From Paenibacillus kobensis NBRC 15729 (lineage in GTDB: Bacteria > Bacillota > Bacilli > Paenibacillales > Paenibacillaceae): a stretch of 59,384 bases of DNA. Shown in pieces: positions 26,566 through 34,800 of the stretch (positions within the stretch are counted from its first letter, which is position 1; the number at the start of each line of letters is the position of its first letter). The position numbers and the translations under genes are program-made. A model generated the notes under the pieces. The model was not told the origin of the DNA, ran no database searches, and saw only the letters and a list, made by a program, of their open reading frames with translations. The stretch is taken from positions 1 to 59,384 of the forward strand of contig NZ_BILZ01000037.1 in the NCBI RefSeq assembly GCF_004000825.1. The letters are read 5' to 3'.

Positions 26566-26595
26566 ATTATAGATGGCGGCTATCTTTGATGTCAA
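26566..26595 (-). promoter_or_regulatory. Sigma-A promoter of urtABCDE
   Basis: Minus-strand TTGACA (26590-26595) and TATAAT (26566-26571) are both perfect, with an 18-bp spacer. The -35 hexamer is also part of the proximal nitrogen-control site. Confidence 0.75.
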
Positions 26596-26606
26596 TATAG
26601 TTAACA
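26590..26606 (-). promoter_or_regulatory. GlnR/TnrA-type operator overlapping the urtA -35
   Basis: TGTCAATATAGTTAACA matches TGTNA-N7-TNACA fully. Overlap with the -35 suggests repression by the bound regulator. Confidence 0.7.
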
Positions 26607-26672
26607 TCAGTTTTTTGGCATTCTTTAAAATCGAGTGAAATAGGAGTGGTTTGTGCTTAACTCCTAAGTATA

Positions 26673-26689
26673 TGTTATATAACTTAACA
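26673..26689 (-). promoter_or_regulatory. Second GlnR/TnrA-type operator upstream of urtA
   Basis: TGTTATATAACTTAACA matches TGTNA-N7-TNACA fully. It lies 83 bp, close to eight helical turns, from the proximal site. A far-upstream activating site plus a promoter-overlapping repressing site would resemble paired GlnR sites described in Paenibacillus. The AT-rich remainder of 26494-26929 shows no gene. Confidence 0.65.
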
Positions 26690-26929
26690 TTATTACTTCA
26701 AAATCCTCGTGTTTAATGTGGATATTAAGGTGATTTAGTTTTAACATGACATGGGATTTACACTCATAAGTAAAAAGTTCCTAATTTCTATGAACCCTAA
26801 TCTTGCAAAAAGGAGACAAATATTATATTTACTCTAAATTTCTTGTTCCAATACTGGACTTTAAGGATAATCATGGTAATATTAGGTTGGTAGTATCTAG
26901 TACTAAATAACCAGACTAAGGTGAGACCT

Positions 26930-28483
26930 ATGATGCGACTCCCGATGCCGAGACTAGGTCTGCGGCACAGGTTCGTTATAGCCGTAACCCTTAGCATGCT
27001 TGTTCCCACCTCTTTGGTCAGTTTGCTCGCATACCGCCTCATCGATCATCAAGCCGAACAATTCGTTAACGAGCGTATCCACAGCAGTCTCTATTCCATC
27101 AACCAACAGATCGACCATTCGCTTAGCTCAGCGTACGAAGATTCGGAATGGCTATCCCAGCTTATATACGACAGCCGGACGAACGGGGCCTTACGGACCG
27201 ATTGGAACAACGTGCAGGAATGGCTTCAGCTATTTCTACAGAAGCATGACAACTACAACTACATCCTCGTCAAGAAGGGTCTGTCCCGCGAGCTCATCGC
27301 ACAGCGTTCTTCATATCCGATCCCGGACCTAGATGCAGCCTCTTCGACTGTGCCTGGCCTTCAAGACCGGCCTGCCGTCGCAATGCCGCCCTACCAGAAT
27401 GCAGACGGACAGCTGGAGACGACAGTCGTCGCCGCACTGCCCGACGGGAGCGGAACGATCAATATTGGGCTCTCGCTGGAGAGCGTCTCCCAGCAGCTGG
27501 TTACCGAGTCTAACACGCTTGGTGTCCGGTTTATGCTCGCTGACAGCGGCCGTGCCATCATCTCAGACTCATCATCCCAAGTTAAGCCCGGCACTCTCCT
27601 TAATGACACCGCTTACACATCTATGTTCGATTCCTCTTCCGAGGGGTCCTATTTGTTATCCAATACGGGCCGCACTGATATGCAGCTCTACTACTCGACA
27701 GTCAGAACAACCGGATGGAAGCTTGCCGCCGAAGCGCCGCTTGCCATAGCGCGGTCTGCCGCCACGCCAATGCTTCGTTCCATTGCGTTCATTATTGTGC
27801 TGACGATGCTGATCGGCATCTTCGTAGCGGCGCTGTTCGCCACCCGTGCCCTTCGGCCGATTCGCGCATACCGTGAGGCTTTCACCCGCATATCAGAAGG
27901 CGATTGCTCCGTCAAGATGCCGCAGTCGTCACGCGACGAATGGGGGCGGCTCGGCGGCTCGTTCAACCGCATGTTGAAATCGCTTCAAAGCTACGCCTTC
28001 TCCGATCCGCTCACCGGCTTGCCGGACCGCAGGCGTATGACTTTTTTCATTGAACGGCAGCTGAAGAATGCGAGCGAGAGCGGCGGTACCCCTTTCGCGG
28101 TTTGGTTTATTGACGTCGATAATTTCAAGCAAATGAACGATACACAAGGGCATGCTTACGGCGATGAAGTCGTACGGCAAGTGGCTCGAGAGCTGCAGAG
28201 GCTAATGCCGCCGCCGAATATCGTAGCCCGCTTCGGCGGCGATGAATTCGTCATGCTCATGCCGGAAGCGAATGATCTGTCGCTGCGGGCCCATGCAACG
28301 AAGCTGCAGGAACGGTTCGACCGGGGCATACTCGTTCACGGCGAGCTGCTGCGCGTACAGCTCAGCGTCGGAGTGGCCGTCTATCCGAAGGACGGCGAGA
28401 CGCTGGAGCAGCTTGTCGGCAGCGCCGACCATGCTATGTACCGTGCCAAACGGAAGGGCAAGAACAACATACAGTTCCACTGA
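26930..28483 (+). CDS. Membrane-bound diguanylate cyclase (sensor-HAMP-GGDEF)
   Basis: The 517-aa protein has a first membrane helix (about residues 13-36), an extracytoplasmic sensor of about 230 residues that looks Cache-like, a second helix (about 285-305) and a HAMP segment (about 310-355). A GGDEF domain follows from SDPLTGLPDRRRM on. The active-site motif is intact (ARFGGDEF, about 436-440), as is DNFKQMND, so it should make c-di-GMP. The product-inhibition I-site RxxD five residues before GGDEF is replaced by PPPN. I use ATG 26930 after AAGGTGAG; GTG 26921 is inside that ribosome-binding site. Confidence 0.88.
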   Translation: MMRLPMPRLGLRHRFVIAVTLSMLVPTSLVSLLAYRLIDHQAEQFVNERIHSSLYSINQQIDHSLSSAYEDSEWLSQLIYDSRTNGALRTDWNNVQEWLQLFLQKHDNYNYILVKKGLSRELIAQRSSYPIPDLDAASSTVPGLQDRPAVAMPPYQNADGQLETTVVAALPDGSGTINIGLSLESVSQQLVTESNTLGVRFMLADSGRAIISDSSSQVKPGTLLNDTAYTSMFDSSSEGSYLLSNTGRTDMQLYYSTVRTTGWKLAAEAPLAIARSAATPMLRSIAFIIVLTMLIGIFVAALFATRALRPIRAYREAFTRISEGDCSVKMPQSSRDEWGRLGGSFNRMLKSLQSYAFSDPLTGLPDRRRMTFFIERQLKNASESGGTPFAVWFIDVDNFKQMNDTQGHAYGDEVVRQVARELQRLMPPPNIVARFGGDEFVMLMPEANDLSLRAHATKLQERFDRGILVHGELLRVQLSVGVAVYPKDGETLEQLVGSADHAMYRAKRKGKNNIQFH

Positions 28484-28513
28484 TCAAGCGTACAGGTACT
28501 TTTCGAAAGCTGA

Positions 28514-28553
28514 ACGGCAGCAGGAGACGATTCGAATCGTCTTCTGCTGCCGT
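28514..28553 (+). terminator. Terminator of the GGDEF gene
   Basis: ACGGCAGCAGGAGACGAT pairs with ATCGTCTTCTGCTGCCGT around a TCGA loop, with one mismatch, followed by a T-rich tail. Confidence 0.8.
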
Positions 28554-28600
28554 CTTGTTTTACAATCGGATATTTAAGCACCTTTTTCGTGATACAAAAA

Positions 28601-28634
28601 AACGTCCCTTCCGCATCTGCGGCAAAGGGACGTT
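28601..28634 (-). terminator. Terminator of the distal prsA-like gene
   Basis: AACGTCCCTT (28601-28610) pairs with AAGGGACGTT (28625-28634). The A run at 28596-28602 supplies the U tract on the minus strand. Confidence 0.8.
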
Positions 28635-28653
28635 CTCTTTATTCAACAACTGC

Positions 28654-29757
28654 TTATTTGCTCGTCTCGGCTGCGCCGCTGTCTTTCGTTCCGGCGTCCT
28701 TCGACGCGTCGTCTTTCGCTGCATCGCCAGCCGCCGCGCCGTCCTTCTTTGCATCCTCAGATGCAGCAGGCGTTTCTGCTTTCGGCAGATTGATCTTCTC
28801 GATGATCGACGGCAGTTCATTCGTCATGAAGTCGTTCATCTTCGTATTGATCGCGCCCGTCTTCACTTGCTCTTTCGCATCGGCAGCGAGCTCTTCATAC
28901 TTCTTGCTGTCACGCTTCTCGACCTTGATGACATGGTAGCCGAATTGGCTCAACACCGGTTCACCGATCTGGCCGACCGGCTGCGTCAACGCCGCTTGCT
29001 TGAACGCTTCTACCCAGTCGTTCGGGTTCACGTCCGCGTACAAGCCGCCTTTCTCTTTCGAGCCGTCGTCGTCGGAATATTGCTTCGCCAGCGCCGTCCA
29101 GTCGCCGCCTGCATCAAGCTTCGCTTTCACTTCTTTCGCGATCTTGAGCGCTTCGTCTTCCTTACGCTTCTCCGCGCCGGTCTGCGGATCAACCGTACCG
29201 ATCAGAACGTGTCGAACGCTAACGAGATTGTAGTTCCCTGGGTTCTTCTCGTACTCGGCTTTCATATCTGCATCCGTCGTGCCGCTTTCCCAATACTTGC
29301 GAATCGTAACGATTTGGTGATAGAAGTTTTTAGCGTCCTCTGCCGTCAAGCCAGCCGCGTCCACCGTCTTCTTCAGTTCCGCATTGTCCTTCATCGATTG
29401 GTTGAATTGCTCGACGAACTTGTCCAGATCCGCATCGGCTGCTTTCTTATTCTCTTCAGTTGCCCGATCGAAGAGCACCTTGTAGCCGACATACTCCTTC
29501 AGGTATTGCTCCTTCGCCTCTGGAATGCTCAGGTACATCGCGAACGATTGGTCGAACATCGAGTAGAACGTTGTATATTTGTTGAACTCGCTTTCTGTTA
29601 CTTGACCGCCTTTATACGTTGCAATGACCGTATCGCTTCCCGCTCCGGAAGTCGAGTTTTTCTTGCCGCAAGCCGCTAGCGCAGACAGGATGAGAAGCAA
29701 GGCCGCTGCAAGGAGAAAACTGCGACGCCATGCGGAAACACGAGTAGTCTGTTTCAT
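28654..29757 (-). CDS. PrsA-type peptidyl-prolyl isomerase lipoprotein (distal paralog)
   Basis: The 367-aa precursor has a lipoprotein signal ending LSALAACGKK (Cys about 30). An N-terminal SurA-like chaperone region and a parvulin (PpiC) domain (about 185-300: VSVRHVLIGT through FGYHVIKVEK) follow, then an Ala/Asp/Lys-rich low-complexity tail. PrsA helps exported proteins fold at the outer face of the membrane. GAAAGGGGA precedes the ATG. It is a clear paralog of the gene at 30755-31852, with a small lipoprotein gene between them. Confidence 0.88.
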   Translation of the reverse strand: MKQTTRVSAWRRSFLLAAALLLILSALAACGKKNSTSGAGSDTVIATYKGGQVTESEFNKYTTFYSMFDQSFAMYLSIPEAKEQYLKEYVGYKVLFDRATEENKKAADADLDKFVEQFNQSMKDNAELKKTVDAAGLTAEDAKNFYHQIVTIRKYWESGTTDADMKAEYEKNPGNYNLVSVRHVLIGTVDPQTGAEKRKEDEALKIAKEVKAKLDAGGDWTALAKQYSDDDGSKEKGGLYADVNPNDWVEAFKQAALTQPVGQIGEPVLSQFGYHVIKVEKRDSKKYEELAADAKEQVKTGAINTKMNDFMTNELPSIIEKINLPKAETPAASEDAKKDGAAAGDAAKDDASKDAGTKDSGAAETSK

Positions 29758-29852
29758 TATGAATCCCCTTTCAAAATGTCAACTTCTTGTATTGTATCAG
29801 ATTACAATAGGGTTGGCTATTCATCCCCGCACCGATTCATAGCAACTATTGT

Positions 29853-30072
29853 TACCTATTGGAAACTCATGCTGATGAATGACGCGGCAACGCCGAAGGC
29901 CTTTGCGATGGGAAACTGATCCTGTCGCCGACTGCCGCCCTCACTTGTTACGCCTACTTAGAAACTATATTAATAAGCATCCTACACTACCAACCTTAAT
30001 CATTCCTTAAAGGAGATATGTTACCTTGTGGAAATTCATATTGACGATTGGCGCGGCAACGTCGAAGGCCGC
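29853..30072 (+). repeat. Imperfect duplication of an approximately 50-bp coding-like segment
   Basis: The segment beginning GTTACCTATTGGAAACTCAT (about 29853-29901) recurs as GTTACCTTGTGGAAATTCAT (about 30020-30072). Both continue into GCGGCAACGxCGAAGGCC. In the frame opened by GTG 30028, the first copy carries a TGA where the second has TGG. This looks like a duplicated or decayed gene start. Confidence 0.5.
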
Positions 30073-30243
30073 CCCTTGTTGTACCGGGACGGCCTTCGCG
30101 TCGTTGTGCTGGATGCGCTAATCTGTTTGACCGGACTCATTTGTTCAACAGATCTATCTCCATTGCTTCAAGCATATTCCCATAAGGAAACACCCAAAAC
30201 TCCACCGTTTTGTCTCGATTCTTCTCCAGCTCAGCAGCAGTAA
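30028..30243 (+). CDS. Short ORF of unknown function, possibly a gene remnant
   Basis: The 71-codon frame opens at GTG 30028, 10 bases after AAAGGAGAT, and reads MEIHIDDWRGNVEGRPLLYR. The first about 32 codons show the G/C-ending codon preference of neighbouring genes. After about 'DALI' the codon use changes, and the end overlaps the 3' end of the converging lipoprotein gene. It may be the 5' remnant of a longer gene. A TTG 30026 frame of 31 codons is the alternative. No family recognised. Confidence 0.25.
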   Translation: MEIHIDDWRGNVEGRPLLYRDGLRVVVLDALICLTGLICSTDLSPLLQAYSHKETPKTPPFCLDSSPAQQQ

Positions 30244-30574
30244 TTTCCTCTTTGATTCCGTCCACCACGAACTTATAAATTCTCGTGTTATCGGTGATTG
30301 AAATGTACCGATTATTCTTAACGTCAGTAGACGCATCATTAAACATTCCGTTATAGGTTTCGAACGGCTTTCCGGCAGGATAGAAATGGTCTAACGTTAA
30401 GTAAAAACGCTCTTTAATGTCACTTGTCGACTTACCATTCGCCTTTACTACGCTTGTAACGACACCGGAGAAATGATAGAGCTTGTCGCGTTTTATTTCT
30501 TGTTTATTCGAGCAAGCGGCAGCAGCAGACAACAACAATAAGCAGGCCACAAGAATGGTTGTTATTTTTTTCAT
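30137..30574 (-). CDS. Small lipoprotein of unknown function
   Basis: The 145-aa precursor starts MKKITTILVACLLLLSAAAAC (lipidated Cys 21). AAAGGAGTTGCT lies directly before ATG 30574; the ATG at 30640 has no ribosome-binding site. The mature part is hydrophilic, with DKLYHFSGVVTSVVKANGKS and later FWVFPYGNMLEAMEIDLLNK, suggesting a small beta-barrel-like domain. I do not recognise the family. It lies between two prsA-type genes on the same strand, but its codons and AT-rich composition differ from both. Confidence 0.65.
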   Translation of the reverse strand: MKKITTILVACLLLLSAAAACSNKQEIKRDKLYHFSGVVTSVVKANGKSTSDIKERFYLTLDHFYPAGKPFETYNGMFNDASTDVKNNRYISITDNTRIYKFVVDGIKEEITAAELEKNRDKTVEFWVFPYGNMLEAMEIDLLNK

Positions 30575-30705
30575 AGCAACTCCTTTGAAGAGATTCATTC
30601 CCGAAAGAAAGCATTTTCGGAACCTACACACAATTTTCAATTAATCTCCTTCACAAATATATTCCTGCTTAAAGTAAGGGATGACTCTACCGCCCGTTTG
30701 CAAAA

Positions 30706-30741
30706 AAGCCAGCAAGCAGACCTTCATCTGCTCGCTGGCTT
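30706..30741 (-). terminator. Terminator downstream of the mfd-prsA unit
   Basis: AAGCCAGC-AAGCAGA pairs with TCTGCTC-GCTGGCTT around CCTTCA; the A run at 30702-30707 gives the U tract on the minus strand. Confidence 0.8.
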
Positions 30742-30754
30742 GTCTCCGTTGCCT

Positions 30755-31852
30755 TTACTTCGCGCTCTCGTCCTTCTTCTCTTCGCTTGTGCCGGTGCCG
30801 GCTTGTCCAGCACCCTCGGCTGCTTTATCAGCCTCACCTGCCGCTGCTTCGTCCTTCGGGAGCTCCATCTTCGTAATCAAGCCTGGCAGTTCCTTCTCCA
30901 TGAACTCATTCAGCTTCGCAGTCGAAGCCGAACGGCGAAGCTCGTCCTTCGTCGCCTGCGGCACTTGCTCCCACGTGCGCGTCTCCCGCTTCTCGACTTT
31001 GATCACGTGGTAACCGTACTCCGTCTCGACAGGGTTGCCGATCTTGCCGATTTCCTGCGTGTTGGCTGCCTTATTGAAAGCATCCACCCAAATGCGAGGC
31101 TCCTTGTTCTCGTACAATCCGCCCGTTTCCTTCGAACCCTCGTCATCCGAGTATTCCTTCGCAAGCGCAGTCCAATCGCCGCCCGACTCCAGCTTCTGCT
31201 TCACTTCTTCCGCTTTCTTCAGCGCATCCGGCTTCGTCAACTTCTCCTTATCCGTCTCCGGATCTTTGAAGCCGATCAGAATATGCCGCAATGTTACGTT
31301 ATTGAAATCAGCCGGCGCCTTGTCGTACGAAGCTTTGATTTCCGCATCCGTTACTTGCTGCTCGGAGTTCTCCATAACTGTGACAATCATCCGGTAGAAC
31401 CATTCCGCATCTTTGGTCGTTAGGCCGGACTTCTTCATCTCGGCCTTCATCTCTTCGCTGCTGTCAGACGCTTGCTTGAACTGATCGATAAACGTTTTGA
31501 CGTCCGCCTTCGCCGCGTCCTTCGCTTTCTCGTCTGCGCGAGCATAGAGAACTCTGTAACCGATATATTCTTTCAAAAACTGCTCGCGAATGCTGCTGAC
31601 GCCGAGCACCGCTTGCGCTTGCGAATTGACAATCGACAGGAATCCGAGATAACGGTCGAATTCCTTGTCCGTCACCTTCCCGCCTTCCTTGTATTCGGCG
31701 ATTACGGTGCCTTCGCCCGAGCCAGGCGCTTTCTTGTCGTCTTCCTTCTTGCCGCAAGCCGTCACCAGAACAGCCAGCGCCAGCAGCAGTGCCAGGCCCG
31801 CGGTCAAACCGCGGAAGCCGGAACGGCGCGCTAACGAATTATTGTGCAACAT
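30755..31852 (-). CDS. PrsA-type peptidyl-prolyl isomerase lipoprotein (mfd-linked paralog)
   Basis: The 365-aa precursor begins MLHNNSLARRSGFRG, with a hydrophobic signal and lipobox VTACGKK. The parvulin domain (about 190-305) runs from VTLRHILIGFKDPETD to EYGYHVIKVEKRETR, and the tail is Ala/Glu/Gly-rich. It overlaps the 3' end of mfd by 14 bases, so the two are translationally coupled. Its parvulin core is close to that of the distal paralog (both have GGDWTALAKxYSDD). Role: extracytoplasmic folding of secreted or wall proteins. Confidence 0.9.
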   Translation of the reverse strand: MLHNNSLARRSGFRGLTAGLALLLALAVLVTACGKKEDDKKAPGSGEGTVIAEYKEGGKVTDKEFDRYLGFLSIVNSQAQAVLGVSSIREQFLKEYIGYRVLYARADEKAKDAAKADVKTFIDQFKQASDSSEEMKAEMKKSGLTTKDAEWFYRMIVTVMENSEQQVTDAEIKASYDKAPADFNNVTLRHILIGFKDPETDKEKLTKPDALKKAEEVKQKLESGGDWTALAKEYSDDEGSKETGGLYENKEPRIWVDAFNKAANTQEIGKIGNPVETEYGYHVIKVEKRETRTWEQVPQATKDELRRSASTAKLNEFMEKELPGLITKMELPKDEAAAGEADKAAEGAGQAGTGTSEEKKDESAK

Positions 31853-34800
31853 CTTGGAGTGCTCCCTTCGATTTCAACGCCTCTTGATAGTCTTCAAGAA
31901 ATTTCTCCAGCAGCTCCAGCTTCTGCTCTGCCGTTAAGCCTTTGCCCCTCAGCAGAATCATCGGCTGTCCGCTGGCTTCATCTTCGAACCGTTTGAACCG
32001 GTTCTCATATTTCACGCAGAGCAGATCAACCTTCTTCTTGTCGATTCGCGCTGCTTCTCTAACAGCAATCTTAAGCGTCCAGTCGTCGGCTTTCTGCGAA
32101 ATCTGCTCGATGCCATACTCCGCCCCGTACGTCTTCAGGCGGGAGACCGCAAGCAAATTCTCGACCGCAAGCGGCAAGTCGCCGAACCGGTCGACGAGCT
32201 CTTCGCGGAGATCCTCTGCTTCCGCTAGCACGCGGATACCGGCCACCTTCTTATAGATTTCAATCTTCTGAATGCTGTCATAAATATAATCCGAAGGCAG
32301 ATAAGCGTCGAGACTGAGATCAATCATCGTCGATACTTTCCGTTCTTCCGCAGGCGGCGCCCCGTCAAGCTGCGACTTGCGTGCGGCTACTTCATCTGCA
32401 AGCATCTGCGAATAGAGATCGAAGCCGACCGACGCGATGAAGCCATGCTGCTCCGCGCCAAGCAGGTTGCCAGCGCCGCGGATCGCAAGGTCGCGCATCG
32501 CGATCTTGAAGCCGGAGCCGAGCTCCGTAAATTCCTTAATCGACTGCAGCCGTTTCTCGGCGACCTCGGTCAATACCTTGTCCCGCTGATAGGTGAAGTA
32601 GGCATAAGCGATCCGGTTGGACCGGCCTACCCGTCCGCGGAGCTGGTACAGCTGGGACAGGCCCATTTTGTCCGCATCGTGTACGATCAGCGTATTGACG
32701 TTCGGAATATCGACGCCCGTCTCGATAATGCTCGTACTGACGAGCACATCCGATTCCCCGTCGAGGAAATCGAGAATCGTCTTCTCCAGCTCCTGCTCGG
32801 ACATCTGGCCATGCCCTACAGCTACTCTGGCATCCGGTACGAGCGCTTTGATCTGATCGGCCATCTGATGGATGCCCTGCACCCGGTTGTACAAGTAGTA
32901 CACCTGGCCTCCGCGCGCCAACTCGCGCTCTACAGCTTCCCGAACGAGCGCTGCGCTGTATTCGAGCACGTAGGTCTGCACAGGGAACCGGTTCTCCGGA
33001 GGCGTCTCGATGACGGACAGATCGCGCACGCCGAGCATCGACATATGGAGCGTCCGCGGAATCGGTGTCGCCGTCAGCGTCAGCACGTCGACGTTCGTCT
33101 TCAGCCGCTTCAGCTTCTCCTTATGCGATACGCCGAACCGCTGCTCCTCGTCCACGATGAGCAGTCCGAGATCCTTGAACACGATGTCTTGCGACAACAG
33201 CCGGTGCGTACCGATGACGATATCGACCGTGCCCTCTTTAATTCCCTTCATCGTGTCGGTCTGCTCCTTGCGGGAGCGGAAACGCGACAGCACCTGCACC
33301 TTGAACGGATAACCCGAGAACCGCTCGCGGAACGTCTCGTAATGCTGCTGAGCAAGAATCGTCGTCGGGACAAGTATGGCCACCTGCTTGCCCTCGATCG
33401 CTGCCTTGAACGCCGCCCGAACAGCCACCTCTGTCTTGCCGTATCCGACGTCGCCGCACAGCAGCCGGTCCATCGGCCGGGTCATCTCCATGTCCTTCTT
33501 GATTTCATCGATTGCCCGCAGCTGGTCACGCGTCTCGTCGTACGGGAACATCGCCTCGAACTCCTGCTGATATGGCGTGTCCTCCCCGAACGCGAAGCCT
33601 GGGCTGGATTGACGGTCCGCGTACAGCTTGATCAACTCGTCTGCGATATCCTTGACCGAAGAGCGGACCTTTGTTTTCACCCGAGCCCATTCATTGCCGC
33701 CAAGCTTATAAATTTTCGGCTCTTTCTCTTCCGAGCCGACGTATTTCTGGATCATGTCGATCTGCTCGATCGGGACGGACAGCTTGTCGCCGCCCGCATA
33801 CATGATGTGCATATAATCTTTATGAATGCCGCCGATTTCGAGCGTGCCGATGCCGAGATACTTGCCGATGCCATGGTTCTGGTGAACGACATAGTCTCCT
33901 ACCTTCAGCTCGGTATAACTCTTAATCCGCTCCGCGTTATCGATCTTCTTATCGACGCGGGTCGCCTTGCGCTGCTTCTGCGAGAACATCTCACCCTCGG
34001 TAATGACGACCAAGTGAATTGATGGCAGCTCGAATCCGGCCTGCAGATTGCCTTCGATGAGCGAAGGCGGCTCGATGCCGTAATCGTGCAGCACCCGGCG
34101 CATCCGGTCCATCCGCTCCGCGCTTCCCGCCAGCATCATGACGGTCGCGCCCGCTTTCTTCCAGCGGTCCATCTCCGACTTCAGCACGTTCATCTGCCCG
34201 TGGAAATTTTGCGTCGCCCGGCACATGAAGTTCAGTATGTTCTGCGGCTGCGTATGCGGGATCTGACGCAGGAACAGCGATAAGAACACGGTCTGGAACG
34301 CCCGGTGGTGCAGAATCTCATCCGTGTCGCGGGCAAGCGCCAGACCAGGCAGCGACTTGCCGTGCGAGAGCAGATGAGTCGCCCACTCGGCTTCGTCCCG
34401 CTCCAGTTGGCGCGCTGTCTCAATTAGCCGCAGCGGCTCATCCAGAATAAGCAGCGTATCCGCCGGGAGATAGTCGAGAAGCGTCTGACGCTCCGGATAG
34501 AGCAAGGAGACATACTTATACATCTCGCTAAAATATTGCGCTTCCCGCAGCTTCTCCATCTCGCTGCCGATCTCGCCGCGCAGCCGTTCCTTCGCCGTGC
34601 GGTCGGCCATCCGGTCCAACTGCTTCTCGAGCAGATCGGCTGCCTGCGAAGCAGCGGTCTTGAATCGGCGCTCGTCAGCCGGAAGCTCGCGGCACGGCGT
34701 CACAACGAACGACTTCAGCCGTTCAAGCGAGCGCTGGTCGGCAGGGTCGAACGTCCGGATCGAATCGATCTCGTCGTCGAACCACTCGACACGGCAGGCC

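Noticed and set aside
30026-30121. 31-codon Cys-containing peptide (AgrD-like or bacteriocin)
   Set aside because: No AgrB, exporter or modification enzyme is nearby, and the codon pattern favours the overlapping GTG frame.
32445-34022. 525-aa plus-strand ORF opposite mfd
   Set aside because: It is a shadow frame of mfd, with composition expected from antisense reading.
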